From assembly GCF_050948215.1 (NCBI RefSeq), contig NC_135153.1:9948058-10012057 (forward strand): 64,000 nt of DNA. The letters run 5' to 3'. The stretch comes from Halictus rubicundus (taxonomy: Eukaryota; Arthropoda; Insecta; Hymenoptera; Halictidae). Below, one piece after another: positions 22,472 through 33,390 of the stretch; the first letter of the stretch is position 1, and each line of letters begins with the position of its first letter. The notes beneath the pieces are model-generated. The model was not told the DNA's origin. It saw only the letters and a program-made list of their open reading frames with translations, and searched no databases. The translations under genes and the position numbers were made by a program.

Positions 22472-23548
22472 ATGGCCAGCGCGACAATGGGACTCCGTCG
22501 CAGAGTGCCGGTGAACAATTCGCCGACCCCGTCGGGCCAATCCATGTCCGCGTCGAGCGGATCCAGCAAACGCTCGAGGTCCGAGAACAACAACAGCCCG
22601 TCCCACGGCAATCTGAACTCGATGAACGCCTCGCGGGACGAGCCGCCGACCAAGAAGTCCCGCGGTACGTCGACCAACGCGTCCAAGGCCGCGTCCTCGG
22701 CGTCCTCGAACTCTTCGTCCCCGGAGGTCAGCCCGTCCTCTAAGAGCCGCGGCGGATCTGTATCGAGGTCCGCGCAGGCAAAGTCGTCGACAGGCTCCGC
22801 GACGGACGCGACGACGAGCAACGGCGTGCTATCGGCCAGCTGGCCAGCTCAGGCGAACATGTCGGACATGTCGACGTACGCGTCCGTACCTGGTCTCGGG
22901 ATGGCAGCTAGTCCCACGGCCGGTCTATGCGCCGGTAGCCTGAGCATGCCCACCCCTATACCGTACATGTCCACGTCGATGGCGACGTTCGTCGGCAACG
23001 CGACCAATCTCGGCAAGAGCTCGTCGGTCTCCTATCTGGACATCTCGAATATGACCGGTGGATCGTTGAGTTCGAGCGCGGCCGGTTTGAATGCGGGCTA
23101 CGTACCCGGGAACGGGAACGCCGGGAACGCGATCGACTCGAAGACCGGCGTGCCGATCCCGTTCCCCGGTATCGCTTCCGCCGTGAACGGAGACTACGGC
23201 ATGCAGAAAGGCCAGCCGGATAACGCCAGTTTGCCGAAAAAGTTCCAGAACGACGGGATGTTCAACGCGTACCAACCGTGGGTGATCAAGACGTACGGCG
23301 ACCTAGCCAAGACCAAAACGATCACGATCAAGAAGTACGCGCGTATACTGAGAACGCTCAGGGGGGAGGAAGTGAACAGTGCGGAGAACAGTAAGTTTCG
23401 GTTCTGGGTGAAGAGCAAGGGCTTCCACATCGGTCAACCGGAAGGATACGACGCGAAACCGGCGGACAGGATTATCGGGCGTCATGCAGTGACGAGTCCT
23501 GGATTGGATCCTCCGCTGTACGTGCCCACACAGCTGCCGCACAACAAG
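22472..23548 (+). CDS. NOL4: NOL4-like protein, N-terminal coding exon (partial gene)
   Basis: This is the first coding exon of an insect homologue of nucleolar protein 4 (NOL4/NOL4L). Residues 264-359 carry the family's conserved N-terminal module: a tryptophan and KTYGD stretch (W at ~269), a KTKT-I-KKYARIL segment, then NSAEN-KFRFWVKSKGF (302-318) and an LYVP strand (349-352). Vertebrate NOL4 starts almost directly with this module, whereas here it follows ~263 residues rich in Ser, Asn, Pro and Thr with two basic clusters that could be nuclear localisation signals (KRSR at 33-36, KKSR at 61-64). The start ATG has A at -3, and an in-frame TAG at 22460 excludes further extension. The frame closes in phase 0 on an AAG|GTGAGT donor at 23548/23549. 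Open reading continues to 23749, but the residues past the donor look intronic. Later NOL4 exons (VAVVE-FFD-type segment) were not found downstream in the window. NOL4 proteins are nuclear and their biochemistry is poorly defined, so no activity is claimed. The family assignment is from recalled similarity. Confidence 0.88.
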
Positions 23549-23555
23549 GTGAGTC
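23547..23555 (+). promoter_or_regulatory. 5' splice site of the NOL4-like coding exon
   Basis: AAG|GTGAGT with the GT at 23549-23550 is a near-perfect metazoan donor. It falls immediately after the LYVP-containing end of the conserved NOL4 module and keeps phase 0. The downstream intron would extend beyond the window, more than 40 kb, unless a short downstream exon escaped notice. Confidence 0.85.
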
Positions 23556-23670
23556 TGTCTGAGTGGATTATCGGGCTTTTCGTGGTCGTCGTTGCCTCGA
23601 ATTCGATCGAGGCTACAGTTTTGCGGGGATGTACGATCAGTTCCGTGGAATTGGGAATGTTTGATTTTCG

Positions 23671-23700
23671 AGGCGCGGCGCGGCGCGGCGCGGCGCGGCC
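23671..23700 (+). repeat. (GGCGC)n pentamer array just inside the NOL4-like intron
   Basis: Five to six GGCGC units starting about 120 bases past the donor. CpG dense. Confidence 0.9.
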
Positions 23701-23952
23701 GCCTGTTTATTTGCTTATTCGAACGAAAAATTTTGCCCGCGCCCGCTAGCGGGAAAATACGTTCGCCGGGTTTCAATACCGGAAACGTCCGAGTTTCGAA
23801 TTTTTATTTCCAACGACTACACGAAATAATACTTGTGAAACTGCCTGAAATCCTGCATTTCAAACTTTCCGATTATTATTCTCTGCGACTGAGGTTTCGA
23901 CCCTTCGCAGACGACATCGGTACATTTAAAGGTCAAATTATTGGGCACTAAG

Positions 23953-24102
23953 TACAGTGGTTTCTCTATATATGTCGCCAAGGCCTGGATGATTAATGTC
24001 GCGGAAGTATCCCCACTACCGGGGTAGCCATAACACGGCTCCTGGACGATACACGACGCTGGCAAGACCCGTGTTGTTGACATATATCGAGAATTCACTG
24101 TA
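23953..24102 (-). mobile_element. TA-flanked inverted-repeat element, A-type, reversed
   Basis: TACAGTGGTTTCTCTATATA at the left and TCGAGAATTCACTGTA at the right, both with TA. It carries CCCCACTACCGGGGTA and GGACGATACACGACGCTGGC. It sits about 400 bases after the NOL4-like donor, so it is intronic. Confidence 0.9.
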
Positions 24103-24199
24103 CTCGGGTAACATCGCTAGCATCATACAGACAGAAACCGACGATCGGCCGTCGTTCTAAAATTAGGATGTTACAAAATGTTGTTACAATTATTCCTCG

Positions 24200-24311
24200 C
24201 GTGACTCATACTAGTCTCGTGTGACTGATACCAGCGACTATAAAGTCGGAGACAAGAGACAGTCGAGAACCACAGGGCATGTTGTGGGTCACCCAGCCAT
24301 GCGAGGGTTAA
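24200..24311. mobile_element. partial TTAA-type element end
   Basis: The right end reads GTGGGTCACCCAGCC then GCGAGGGTTAA at 24301-24311. It resembles the right end at 59547-59590 (GTGGGTCAAGGTGGACC, then GGAGGGTTAA). No matching left end could be placed with confidence, so the left boundary is approximate. Confidence 0.35.
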
Positions 24312-25094
24312 TACGTTTTAAATTATACATATTTCATCTCAGGAACGAACCGCATTGAAGTCTGTAATTCCCTGTCGAACCTAATTGGCCCAGATATTTT
24401 TAGATCAGTTTGTTCTCATTAGCGGCCGAAGTTCCGACAAACGAAGCCGACGTTTTCGAATTTAGACAAAGCACAAAACCGAGCACTCCCAGATCGAACC
24501 GAAACAAAGTTTACAATTCGGAATCATGAACCGAGTGCTCGGTAACCAAACGTTTCCGAACGGAACCACGCTAAAAATACTTCATATTGAGTTCGCACAT
24601 TTGTCCGACGACGCGCCGAATATACTTCGACCACGTCTAAACACGCTCGGCAGAGTTCGGTTCGGCTTGAATCGCAAACATTTTTAAGTTTCGACCCAGA
24701 AACGTCTTGACAAAAGTGTGACCCCCGATGCTGCTTCCTGCTTCATTGACTGATCAATTTCGAGCGCCATGTTCAGACAGTCGCATCTTTTATAGTACCA
24801 TCAAGAAAGTTGAATGATTTCTCTTGCCACGAACCGTTCAATCTATTGAACATATTTTCTAGTCAGATTTTATTTTGGTCACCGAGTGCATCAGATCGCT
24901 TCGGTTATTACAAATCGAGCCTTCTCCAAATGAATCCCAATAAACAGCCTTTAATTCGGGTTTAGCAACTTGGAAATCCCGACCCGACCCGACCCGAAAT
25001 TTTGGGAACCTAAACACCCCCAATAATTTACTATATCTAAAAGAAAGCTTGTGCTTGGTGACGCACTTCCTCTATTAAGGAACCATCTGACACT
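24312..25094. other. intronic spacer, nothing recognised
   Basis: Non-coding. A short run of CGACC pentamers lies at 24978-24996. Confidence 0.5.
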
Positions 25095-25243
25095 GGTACT
25101 GGTTCTGGCCAGGGACATATATCGGCCAGGAGATACTAATCGTACGAACGTGGAAAAGGACAGCGATGATCTAGGGGCAACGGGGACAGTTGTGGGACTT
25201 TTATCGGCTAGGCATTTGGGCCATATATAGAGTAAACACAGTA
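25095..25243 (+). mobile_element. TA-flanked inverted-repeat element, B-type, degraded left end
   Basis: GCCAGGGACATATATCGGCC, CCAGGAGATACTAATCGTAC and GGGACTTTTATCGGCTAGGC match the B-type. The right end reads ATAGAGTAAACACAGTA. The left terminus is too diverged to fix exactly. Confidence 0.7.
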
Positions 25244-25673
25244 TTTGTTAAAGTCTGGACGGAGTCAAAGAGTCGGGAGCTAAATTGTTCGTCAAAATTC
25301 CGCGTAAAGACACGCGCGACCCTTCAATTAATGCCCGCCATAAATTATCCGGTACGCCAATCAATTAGTCCAGGCGTAGTCATAAAGAGAGAAACATCGG
25401 TGTGTGCGTATGCTTGTGCGAGCGTGTGTACGGTATCCCGGGAGCGGGTTTCTCTGGACCGCGCGCACGTTCTCCGCTCCCGCGATCCGCCTGTCGACCG
25501 CAGACGATTTCTCACCGGATTCACGCGGGCGGTCCACTGAAACGGCGGGGTTACGGGTCGGAAATTTATCTGGCGGGCAAGTAGAAAAGCCGCGAGAAAT
25601 CTCGGGCACGACTGCTAGGAAAATGAATCGCGCGCGAGCCGGCTGATGGAGGAGGAGAGGAAGGGGGTGTGGG

Positions 25674-25678
<5 letters not shown>

Positions 25679-25701
<23 letters not shown>
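25679..25701 (+). repeat. (GA)n microsatellite
   Basis: About eleven GA units inside a purine-rich stretch reaching 25775. Confidence 0.9.
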
Positions 25702-25708
<7 letters not shown>

Positions 25709-26082
25709 GGAGAGAGAAGGCGGGAGGAAGAGGAAGAAGGAGGAACGGGAGAGAAAGAGGAAAAGGCGCTCGCCGCTCAGATAAGGTGGCTGCTTAATTA
25801 CGTCTAATTACACGGATACGTAGGTAGCCGTGGCCGGCGGTGGCCAGCGGTCGTCGCAGCGAGAAAAAAGAGGAAAAGAATGTCGAGCAACGGCGCTTCG
25901 ATCCAGTTGCCGGAGCTTTGCCAGACTTTAGAACTTTGTTCCCGGCTGTCTATACTGGGTGATTCCTAACAAATCTCCGCTAATTTATTAACCGACCGCG
26001 ATCATGCTTAATTTCAGCTTTTAACCTTTTCAAAGAACTCTTTCTCTTTATTCTGTCGTGATATCCACGTTGGCACAGACTG

Positions 26083-26272
26083 TACAGTGAGTTCTTTATA
26101 TATGTCGCCGAGGCCTCCATGATAAACGTCGCGGAATCATCCCCACTACCGCGGGGTATACCACGAAGCTAGAGAGTTCTCGGTATACATAACACAGCTA
26201 GGATATGTCTCCTGCACGATACACGACGCTGGAAAGACCCGTGTTGTTGACATGTATCGAGTGTTCACTGTT
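26083..26272 (-). mobile_element. TA-flanked inverted-repeat element, A-type, reversed
   Basis: TACAGTGAGTTCTTTATATA left and ATCGAGTGTTCACTGTT right, with the terminal TA changed to TT. Internal CCCCACTACCGCGGGGTATA and GCACGATACACGACGCTGG. Directly adjacent to a TTAACACTAAACC-family fragment. Confidence 0.85.
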
Positions 26273-26274
26273 TG

Positions 26275-26420
26275 AAAGTGAAACGTCGTATAGATGGGAG
26301 AAGATTGAATTTACTTAAACTTTGTACGATTTTCAGTAATTTCCTATGAAAACGTTTTTACAATTTGGATAATTGTGAAATGGAAAACCGGTGATTTTGA
26401 CAGTGGTAGGTTTAGTGTTT
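26275..26420 (-). mobile_element. TTAACACTAAACC-family element, reversed partial copy
   Basis: Reads GTGAAACGTCG, GAAGATTGAATTTACTTAAA, TCAGTAATTTCCTATGAAAA and finally GGTAGGTTTAGTGTTTTCG. This is the reverse complement of the sequences at 15109 and 36538. The outer TTAA is lost on this copy. Confidence 0.65.
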
Positions 26421-26647
26421 TCGCATTGCTTCGTCAGTTTAGAGCGTTCGAAATTTGTTCCTTTTTCGCAAGAAGCGCGTCAAAAAATTAGTGCTCACCT
26501 TGTACAACGAACTTCCCTGGCGTCACGTAATTTCTTGCCAGGTCGAAGTTTCGTCACAGAGCGATTAGGCTTTACAATGTGCGGGACGAAAGCCGTGGGA
26601 CCATTCTTCTAGACGCGAAAAAGGGTCGAGGTTCCGGGGATTATTGA

Positions 26648-26672
26648 GAGCCGAGCCGAGCCGAGCCGAGCA
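26648..26672 (+). repeat. (GAGCC)n pentamer array
   Basis: Five GAGCC units. The same pentamer on the other strand (GGCTC) forms the arrays at 39.6 and 51.7 kb. Confidence 0.85.
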
Positions 26673-26822
26673 GGGAAAGAGAAGCGGTTGCGAAACTTCG
26701 ATACGTGAAGTTTCGTGCACAAAAATATTCTTCTTCTCGCTTCGAGTTCTGCGACTCTTCGTGGCACACTTCGAGGTCTCGCCGCTTGACTGCTGCGAAA
26801 TGAAATGTCTATAATATTCCAC

Positions 26823-28532
26823 TGTTTATATTTTTAGTTGCTCACCCACAGTCGGCTCGAGAGAGTAGAGTGCAACTATGCTAACTTCTGCGGAATTTCG
26901 TACCGAAACGATTCCTCGTCTATAAGTGCACACAGATCCGCAGGCAGGTCGTAAATATTCACTATAATTCGATACTCCTTGTTACAGGAAATTTTTATTC
27001 GATTAAACAAAGAGAATGCCAAGTTAACTGGCGAGTTACAGTGGCGTGGGTGGTAACCTTCTAATGTCAGTTACACAGCGGAGAATTACATTTGTACGGG
27101 TGCGTTGGGCACAGTGAGAAAAAGTTACCTCTTCCCGTAGCAACAATTCGAACCCGACACAAATGTTCTGTTAAAAACAACACCGACCACAGCTTATCAA
27201 ACGATATCTGTCAGAATACCATTTTAGCATCTTATAATTCACGGAACCTACACGGTGAAAATTCATTAATTTAGAGCTTTTATCTCTTGAAATTCCGAAA
27301 TTTCTCCTGGTCGCGTAATATTTTGAATACAGGTGCATGCAAATGGCGGAGTTTAATTTATTCGAAGAATATAGGGTGCTCGAGACCCTCCGCGAAATAT
27401 TAAATATTAATCTCGGACAAGTGTCAAAATAACAGAGTTAATTATCATCGGTGGAGGGATGGGAGGACGGAGAGAAAAAAATTAGCGATTCAAATATTCC
27501 GCCGGAGCACGGTAAACTGTTTTTCGTTTGTATTTTCGCCGTACACGTAAAGACCGGTGGCCGCAAAAATTCCGGCGGATCAATTTTTCGAACTGCGGTC
27601 GCATTTTCGTCGACCTCCCGTTCCGGGCGTGCTCTCGTCTTCGACCCAGATCTCGTAGCTTTATCAAGCTCGCAGCAGTTTCTCCGGCCACGGGTCCCGA
27701 CGTAACACGGCCTTCGATCTCTGCGTGTAAGCGCCTCCTTCATTTCTCACGCCGCTCGTGGCTCGGCTCCTGTCGCAAGTGGAACGGAGAGGAGATCGCC
27801 GAACGGTTTCGCGGCGAAAAATTTCAGTCACGGGCCGCCCGTGATAAATAACCGATAATAAGTTGTCTGGCGGAGCCGGGGAACGCGTACGGTAATCTAC
27901 GATCTCGGGATCCCGCTCGATCCAGCCACGGGATCGTCGCGGAAACCGAAGAAACGGATCCTTGATTGGAATCGATCCGACGATTTCCTTGAACCGCCCA
28001 GGATCGTTTGTTACGTCGGTTTTAGGGCCTCCTTTTTTTGTGATACGGCCGACACTGCCGAGACTTCTTCCAGAGGAGCAATAGCTTGACCCCGTGGAAT
28101 TTGTCCCGAGCGGAATTAACCCGGGGACACTAATTTTCCTTGTTAGACCACTGCCACTGATACTCGACCTCTCGGTTATGCGATTTCAATGAGCGGTGTT
28201 CATCGAAGGAAAATTGTTTCAGCTTTTAATCCTCCTGTGAAAGGGTTTCGTAGATTCAAACATTTAAGAACCCTGTGCAGATACTGGCATTAAATCTACC
28301 AAGCAATAAACAGTAAACATTGCCTTGTAAAAATGGCCACCCTAAATTTATTGAGATTGTCTGTAATTTTTAATATGATTAATGCTTGGACAGGGAAATT
28401 TTATTTTCCATGAATGAATTTTTATAGTTTCAATAAGTGGTAAGTTTAGTGCTAGAGTACATTAGAGAGAGAGAAACGAGGATAAAATATATATTATATT
28501 TTATCGCTGTTAGTGAAGGTGCAAATCTCTAA
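26823..28532. other. intronic stretch
   Basis: AT-rich with a GC-richer part at 27480-28140. A worn GGTAAGTTTAGTGCTAGAG at 28439-28457 recalls the end of the TTAACACTAAACC family. No gene seen. Confidence 0.4.
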
Positions 28533-28677
28533 AATGCAATTCTCAATATATGTCGAGACATACCCGAGTCGTGTTATGTTTACACACCTCGGCGTCCGAG
28601 GCCTCTCGCAGTAGTGGGGATAATTCCGCGACGTTTATCACCCGGGCCTTGGAGACATAAATGGAGGAAACACTGTG
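28533..28677 (+). mobile_element. TA-flanked inverted-repeat element, A-type, worn left end
   Basis: TGCAATTCTCAATATATGTC at the left and GGAGGAAACACTGTG at the right. The middle reads GTGTTATGTTTACACACCTC, GAGGCCTCTCG, GCAGTAGTGGGG and CGACGTTTATCACCC. Confidence 0.75.
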
Positions 28678-29442
28678 CAGGAGCGTCAGTTATAAAATAG
28701 AAGCGTCAATAATGAAATAGAAGCGTGAAAAAGCGTAATCGAAGAGAATGTGGTAAGCACGGGTTCGAAGACAATTATGGTGGGAGGGCGGGTGTAGCGG
28801 GGGCCCGCGCGCATTCCGTCGTTTCCTTATTCGAAATTCCATTGAAAAAGTCGGACCGGTGGTAGCGGGCAGGCAGGCAAGCAAGCACAAAAGTCCCGGA
28901 GAACAATCAGCAGCCCGTTCTCATTTTCAACCGTTCAAACGAATAAGTCAACGGTATTTCGCCATCCCGTAGAAGTTCCCCGGCTCTCTCTGGGCTGAGC
29001 TCGGCTCGGCTTCGAGCGAAGGCTGCAGAGAGGCTTGTTCTCAGGCCAGGGTTCCGCACAGGCAGGAGAGCGGCTCGGAGCTATCATTAACGACGCCGCG
29101 ACGCTTCGCAGCCCAGGAAGCTCTCTCGGATTTACGCCTCTGACGTCCGCGGCGGCGGCGGCGGCGGTGGAGGCGGTGGCGGCGGCGGTGGCGGCGGCGT
29201 AAGCGTGGGATTCCAGGCGCGGAAGTAACGAGGAGAACGAGCGTCGGAGGCGGGAGAGAGAGATTGGCCCTGCTTCCCACGGAAGGAAGAGCGGGAGCAT
29301 AAAGTTGCCCGGTTCCCTCGTTCATCCGATCCGGATTCAGTTCCGCGTGCTGGTCGGCAGCAGGAGATCGATCAGGCGTCTTCCATTCGATTCGCGCCAC
29401 GCTCGAAAAGAGGACACCGCTCTGTCTGTCTGTCTGCTAGCT

Positions 29443-29491
29443 TCTCTCTCTCTCTCTCTCTCTTTTCTCTCTGGCTTACTCTTTTTCATTT

Positions 29492-29535
<44 letters not shown>
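29443..29535 (-). repeat. (CT)n microsatellites
   Basis: CT arrays at 29443-29468 and 29493-29535 separated by a mixed 24-base spacer, preceded by CTGT units. Confidence 0.95.
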
Positions 29536-29537
<2 letters not shown>

Positions 29538-31445
29538 GTTTTCTTTCTTTCTTGCGCGGTGCGTAACGACGCTGCCCGAACGACGCGGCGCCCGTAAAAT
29601 ATTTCTTCGTCGCGATAGTCATTTTTCACGGTTGACCGTCGTCAAGGGCCGCGAGATAACAGCGGCTCACCTCTCCGGTATCTGTTCCCGGCCGGCGCAC
29701 GCTCCTCGTTCTCTCTCTCGTTGGGTGGCAGAAGAGTAGGTCTGGCCGGCTAGTCATTAGTCACTTTCCGAAGCAGAGGCACAGACAGGCTGCGCCGGTA
29801 TCCGCTCGGCCTCTCTCTCCTCCGCACGGACGCCGGACCTCTCTCTCACTCTCTCTCTCTCTTTCTCTCGCTCCGCCAAAGCCGTAGACTCCGCGCCAGC
29901 CTTCTCTACTCGGCGTTTCTCTTTCCCTCGGCGACGCCGTTCCTTCTCACAGCCGCGCTTTGCCGCGTCTCTATACCGGCCACACTTAGCGACGGCTTCG
30001 AGCCGCTCGCGTTTCGAACAAATCGGCCCGTCACAAAGTTACAACGCGACGATACAAAATTTCTCTGTCGCTTCACGCTCTCTGATCCTCGAAAGATCTT
30101 TACATTTTTTTTTTTAGAATATTACGATTGAATATTCGTTGATGCTGGAAATTTTTAAAAAATTTTTGAACGCACCGTGTTCGCACCACCGGTGTCAAGG
30201 GGTTTTAGGTTAATGTATCCTCTTTTGCACGAACGTAACACGAGCTTTCGACGAATGTCTTGGCAGAATTGTCGGGACTTGAGCAAAACTTGTCTACATG
30301 TAAAATGTCTTCGGAATTGATAACTTTCCTCGAACACTTGGACTGCTTCCGATTCGAACGAAAGGCTAACCGATCGATTCGTCAGATAGTTGAGCAGATA
30401 ACGAAATTTCGGCTACTCGATCGAATCGGAAAGATTCCGATACCGTCGTGTATATGCTCGAGTGGAACGAAATTCCTCCGGGTGTACCTATCGGTCCGAT
30501 CTCTCCGAGAGTTCCCAGATTGTGGCAAGACCGAAATTCATCGAATCTAATCCGGCGTCGCTTTTATCATCGATCTACAGCGCAGCTAGACCTTTACGAA
30601 AATAAAAACACAAAACAAATGGAACGGCGAGCGTTCCGGCCCAATAATCAGCAGCAGACAAGCAATCGGACGAAACATCGGTGCCGATAAGAACAATACA
30701 AGATAACCGTGTCCCGCCGAGCTCTCCATTATCAGAAAGCCCCTGAAGTTTCGCTCGGTCGGTAGACGGAGGAGCGCGTCACAGGAGGCACGAGCAGCAC
30801 ACAGCGAGCGACAGCCGTATCCCGTCAACGCTGTAATCAGGAAAACGAGATCAGCAATTAATCCCCGGGCTGGCCGTCAATTACCATACCGCCAATTTCC
30901 TTCGAGCGGCCGATAAGATCGGTCTGCTCGCGCTCGCTCGCTCGCTCGGTTGCTAGCTGTGCGACGTGTGTAAAATTTGTTCGCGAAACCGGCCCGGCTG
31001 CCGGGAACCTAGCCATCGCTAGCCCGTGTTGCCCGCCCCCTTCTCGAGCCCCCAGCCCGGCTGCGACTCGGAGCAGTAAGTCTCCCTTCTCGGTTCCGCC
31101 GCCGCCTGTGGCTTCGGTCCGTTCTTCCTCCCGCCGTCACCCTCGCCCGCCCCTATCGCTCGCTCCCTCGAGTCACGGAGAAATTCTGCCGACGGTCTCT
31201 CGCCTCCTCTCTCGGTGCTAAGCCTCTCGCGCGTCTATCTTGATTGAGAGCGAGGAACGACGCTGGCGGAGCGGCGCACGGGGCGACGGGGAATGATAGG
31301 GGGAAGCGAAGGGGGATCGATGAAGGGTGAAGAGGGGGGTCGGGGCGAGAGCGGGGCGTTCGGGAGGACGGGGAACGTTCTCTCGGAGACCCGTGATCCG
31401 GAGCGAGAGAGCGTTTATCGTGCCTTCCGTGAACACGGGACGGTC

Positions 31446-31510
31446 TGGGGGGAAGGGTCGGGGGTGGGGTGGGGTGGGGTGGGGACGGCGAGGGGTTAGG
31501 GGGAGGCGGG
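31446..31510 (+). repeat. guanine-run tract, G-quadruplex candidate
   Basis: At least eight runs of three or more G, including four consecutive GGGGT units at about 31460-31485, with loops of one to four bases. Confidence 0.8.
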
Positions 31511-31854
31511 CGGGTTGTCATTGATCGTCCTGACTGCGGCTCACGAGCCGCTAAAGGTCCCGTACAAGTACGGGCCCGTGAGCGTGCTGGCTCTCTGCGT
31601 GTGTGGGCGTACGTGTACGTGACGATCACGTACGTGTACACGCACGCGTTTCACCGACGCCGCGCCGCCGTCGGAAAGGCACGCTCGGTTGCGCGCCGGA
31701 ACGAGAGCCAGAAAAACTCGGCGACCGGTTCGAGAAACGGTCGGTCGCGGTTTTTGGCTGAAAATTGGTGGAATTGTTAGAGGGGACGGCGCAAAGGGAG
31801 CCGATCGTGCGTTTTTCTCAGTGTGTTTTGTTTTTTCGCTTTCTCTTTCTTTTC

Positions 31855-31856
<2 letters not shown>

Positions 31857-31894
<38 letters not shown>
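31857..31894 (-). repeat. (CT)n microsatellite
   Basis: About 18 CT units followed by CT/AT variants to 31925. Confidence 0.95.
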
Positions 31895-31898
<4 letters not shown>

Positions 31899-32036
31899 TC
31901 TCTCTATCTATCTCTCGCTCGCTCTTTTTTCCTCCATTTTTCCGTAACCGGTATTGAATGGGGCCGAAATTCGGCTGCAAGAAATTAGGGGCGCGCGTGG
32001 AGGGTCGAGAGAGGGCTCTGTTGCCGGGGAGACTCC

Positions 32037-32068
32037 GGGTCGGGTCGGGTCGAGTCGGGTCGGGTCGC
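32037..32068 (+). repeat. (GGGTC)n pentamer array
   Basis: Six GGGTC-type units with one GAGTC variant. It differs from the TTAGG telomere repeat of many insects. Confidence 0.85.
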
Positions 32069-32277
32069 GGGAACGCGGGGCAAGGGTTGAAAGCCGCGTC
32101 CGCGCGGGAAACTTTATGGAAAACAGATTCGACTCGACGGAACTCGGGCTCTTAATTTCGGCGAATTTGTCCGTCGCGCGTTCCCGCGGTTAAAAATATT
32201 CCTGTCTAATAATTGTGGCTGATAACGAAATGAAATTTATAATCGGAACTTCCGACCTCCTCCTCCTATCTCACCTG

Positions 32278-32456
32278 TACACTGATTTCTCCATATATGT
32301 CGCTATGGACGATAAATGTCGTGGAATTATCCCCACTACCGCGGGGTATAAGCTCGGGAGGCCTGGGTAAACGTAACACGTCTCGGGAACGTCTCCTGCA
32401 CGATACACGACGCTGGCAAGACCCGTGTTGTTGACATATATCGAGTATTCACCGTT
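32278..32456 (-). mobile_element. TA-flanked inverted-repeat element, A-type, reversed
   Basis: TACACTGATTTCTCCATATA left and ATATCGAGTATTCACCGTT right. Carries CCCCACTACCGCGGGGTATA, GGTAAACGTAACACG and GCACGATACACGACGCTGGC. Confidence 0.85.
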
Positions 32457-33221
32457 TTAATTTCGATCAGAGGACAGCCTACTGTTTATTTCGAATTTGT
32501 AATCGGTAAATCGCGTTTCTCTTTTCCACTCCGTTCGGTGGCGCGTTCGCCTCGTTATTACACGAATAATTTTCTTCGCTCCCAATCGAGACCCTCTCAA
32601 AGCACAGAAGATATTCGAACGGCGACGGTGTCGCGAGCGTTTCATTAAGCGTTGTTAATTTCACCGAAAAGACGGCTTTCGACGGAGCTCCGTTCGCCGT
32701 TAGAAAACCGCTCGGCGGGGCGATCATTTTCGCGCAGCTTCCACGCTTTTCGTTGCTGCGGCCTTCTCCCATTGTGTGTCGCTCGGAAAAGATTGCGGCC
32801 AGCTCCAGCTTCAATAGAAAGCGGTCGATCCGACACCGCAATCGCGGCATCTGTTACCGTGACGATCGACCGACGATTTTCGCCTCTCCTTTTTCATCCG
32901 GTGAGTTGGCTAATCGCTGGGACGTCGTTTGCTTTCCCGATGGAACGCCTCCTGTGTTTTTCTATCCCTCGAAACTTCGTGCCGATACGGCCGGAGGAAT
33001 GTTTCACTCGTTCCGATGAAAAACACGACCTGGTCTTATGTGCACGGGAATTCGTATCCTCGGTTACCCTTTGTCACGATTTCATTGTATTCCATCCAAA
33101 TTTACACATTAAACTATTACTCTTCCAAAAAATAAAATGCTCTAAATATTTTAGTGACAGTAGATTTAGTACTCGTACTTCAACAGTGCGAAGTCAGTGC
33201 AATCGTGTTACAATTTCATAT

Positions 33222-33390
33222 TACAGTGAATTTTCGATATATGTCAACAAGAACTCGATATATGTCAACATCGTCTAGAAGTCCTATCCCGAGCCGTGTT
33301 ATGTTTACATTCCTCGGCGGCCCCCCACGAGGTATACCCCGCGACATTTATCATCCAGATCTTGGCGACATATATAGAGAAAACACTGTA
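33222..33390 (+). mobile_element. TA-flanked inverted-repeat element, A-type, with short left duplication
   Basis: TACAGTGAATTTTCGATATA left, then a second CTCGATATATGTCAACA at about 33252. The right end is TAGAGAAAACACTGTA. The internal GTGTTATGTTTACATTCCTC word is present and the CGGTAGTGGGG part is deleted. Confidence 0.85.

Larger units (their letters stand above)
28900..32200. promoter_or_regulatory. CpG-rich block with CT arrays and G-rich tract
   Basis: CpG-rich DNA interrupted by an AT-richer stretch at 30060-30900. It holds a GGC array near 29148-29199, CT arrays at 29443-29468, 29493-29535 and 31857-31894, a guanine-run segment at 31446-31510 and a GGGTC array at 32037-32068. No frame resembles a known protein. 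Candidate regulatory island within the presumed first coding intron. Confidence 0.2.

Noticed and set aside
22453..22821. Minus-strand Asp/Leu-rich frame opposite the NOL4-like exon
   Set aside because: Shadow frame of the real coding strand, caused by codon bias of the Ser-rich leader.
32037..32068. GGGTC array as telomere-like repeat
   Set aside because: Not the TTAGG unit of most insects, only about six units, and interior to ordinary sequence. It fits the general pentamer-array pattern.
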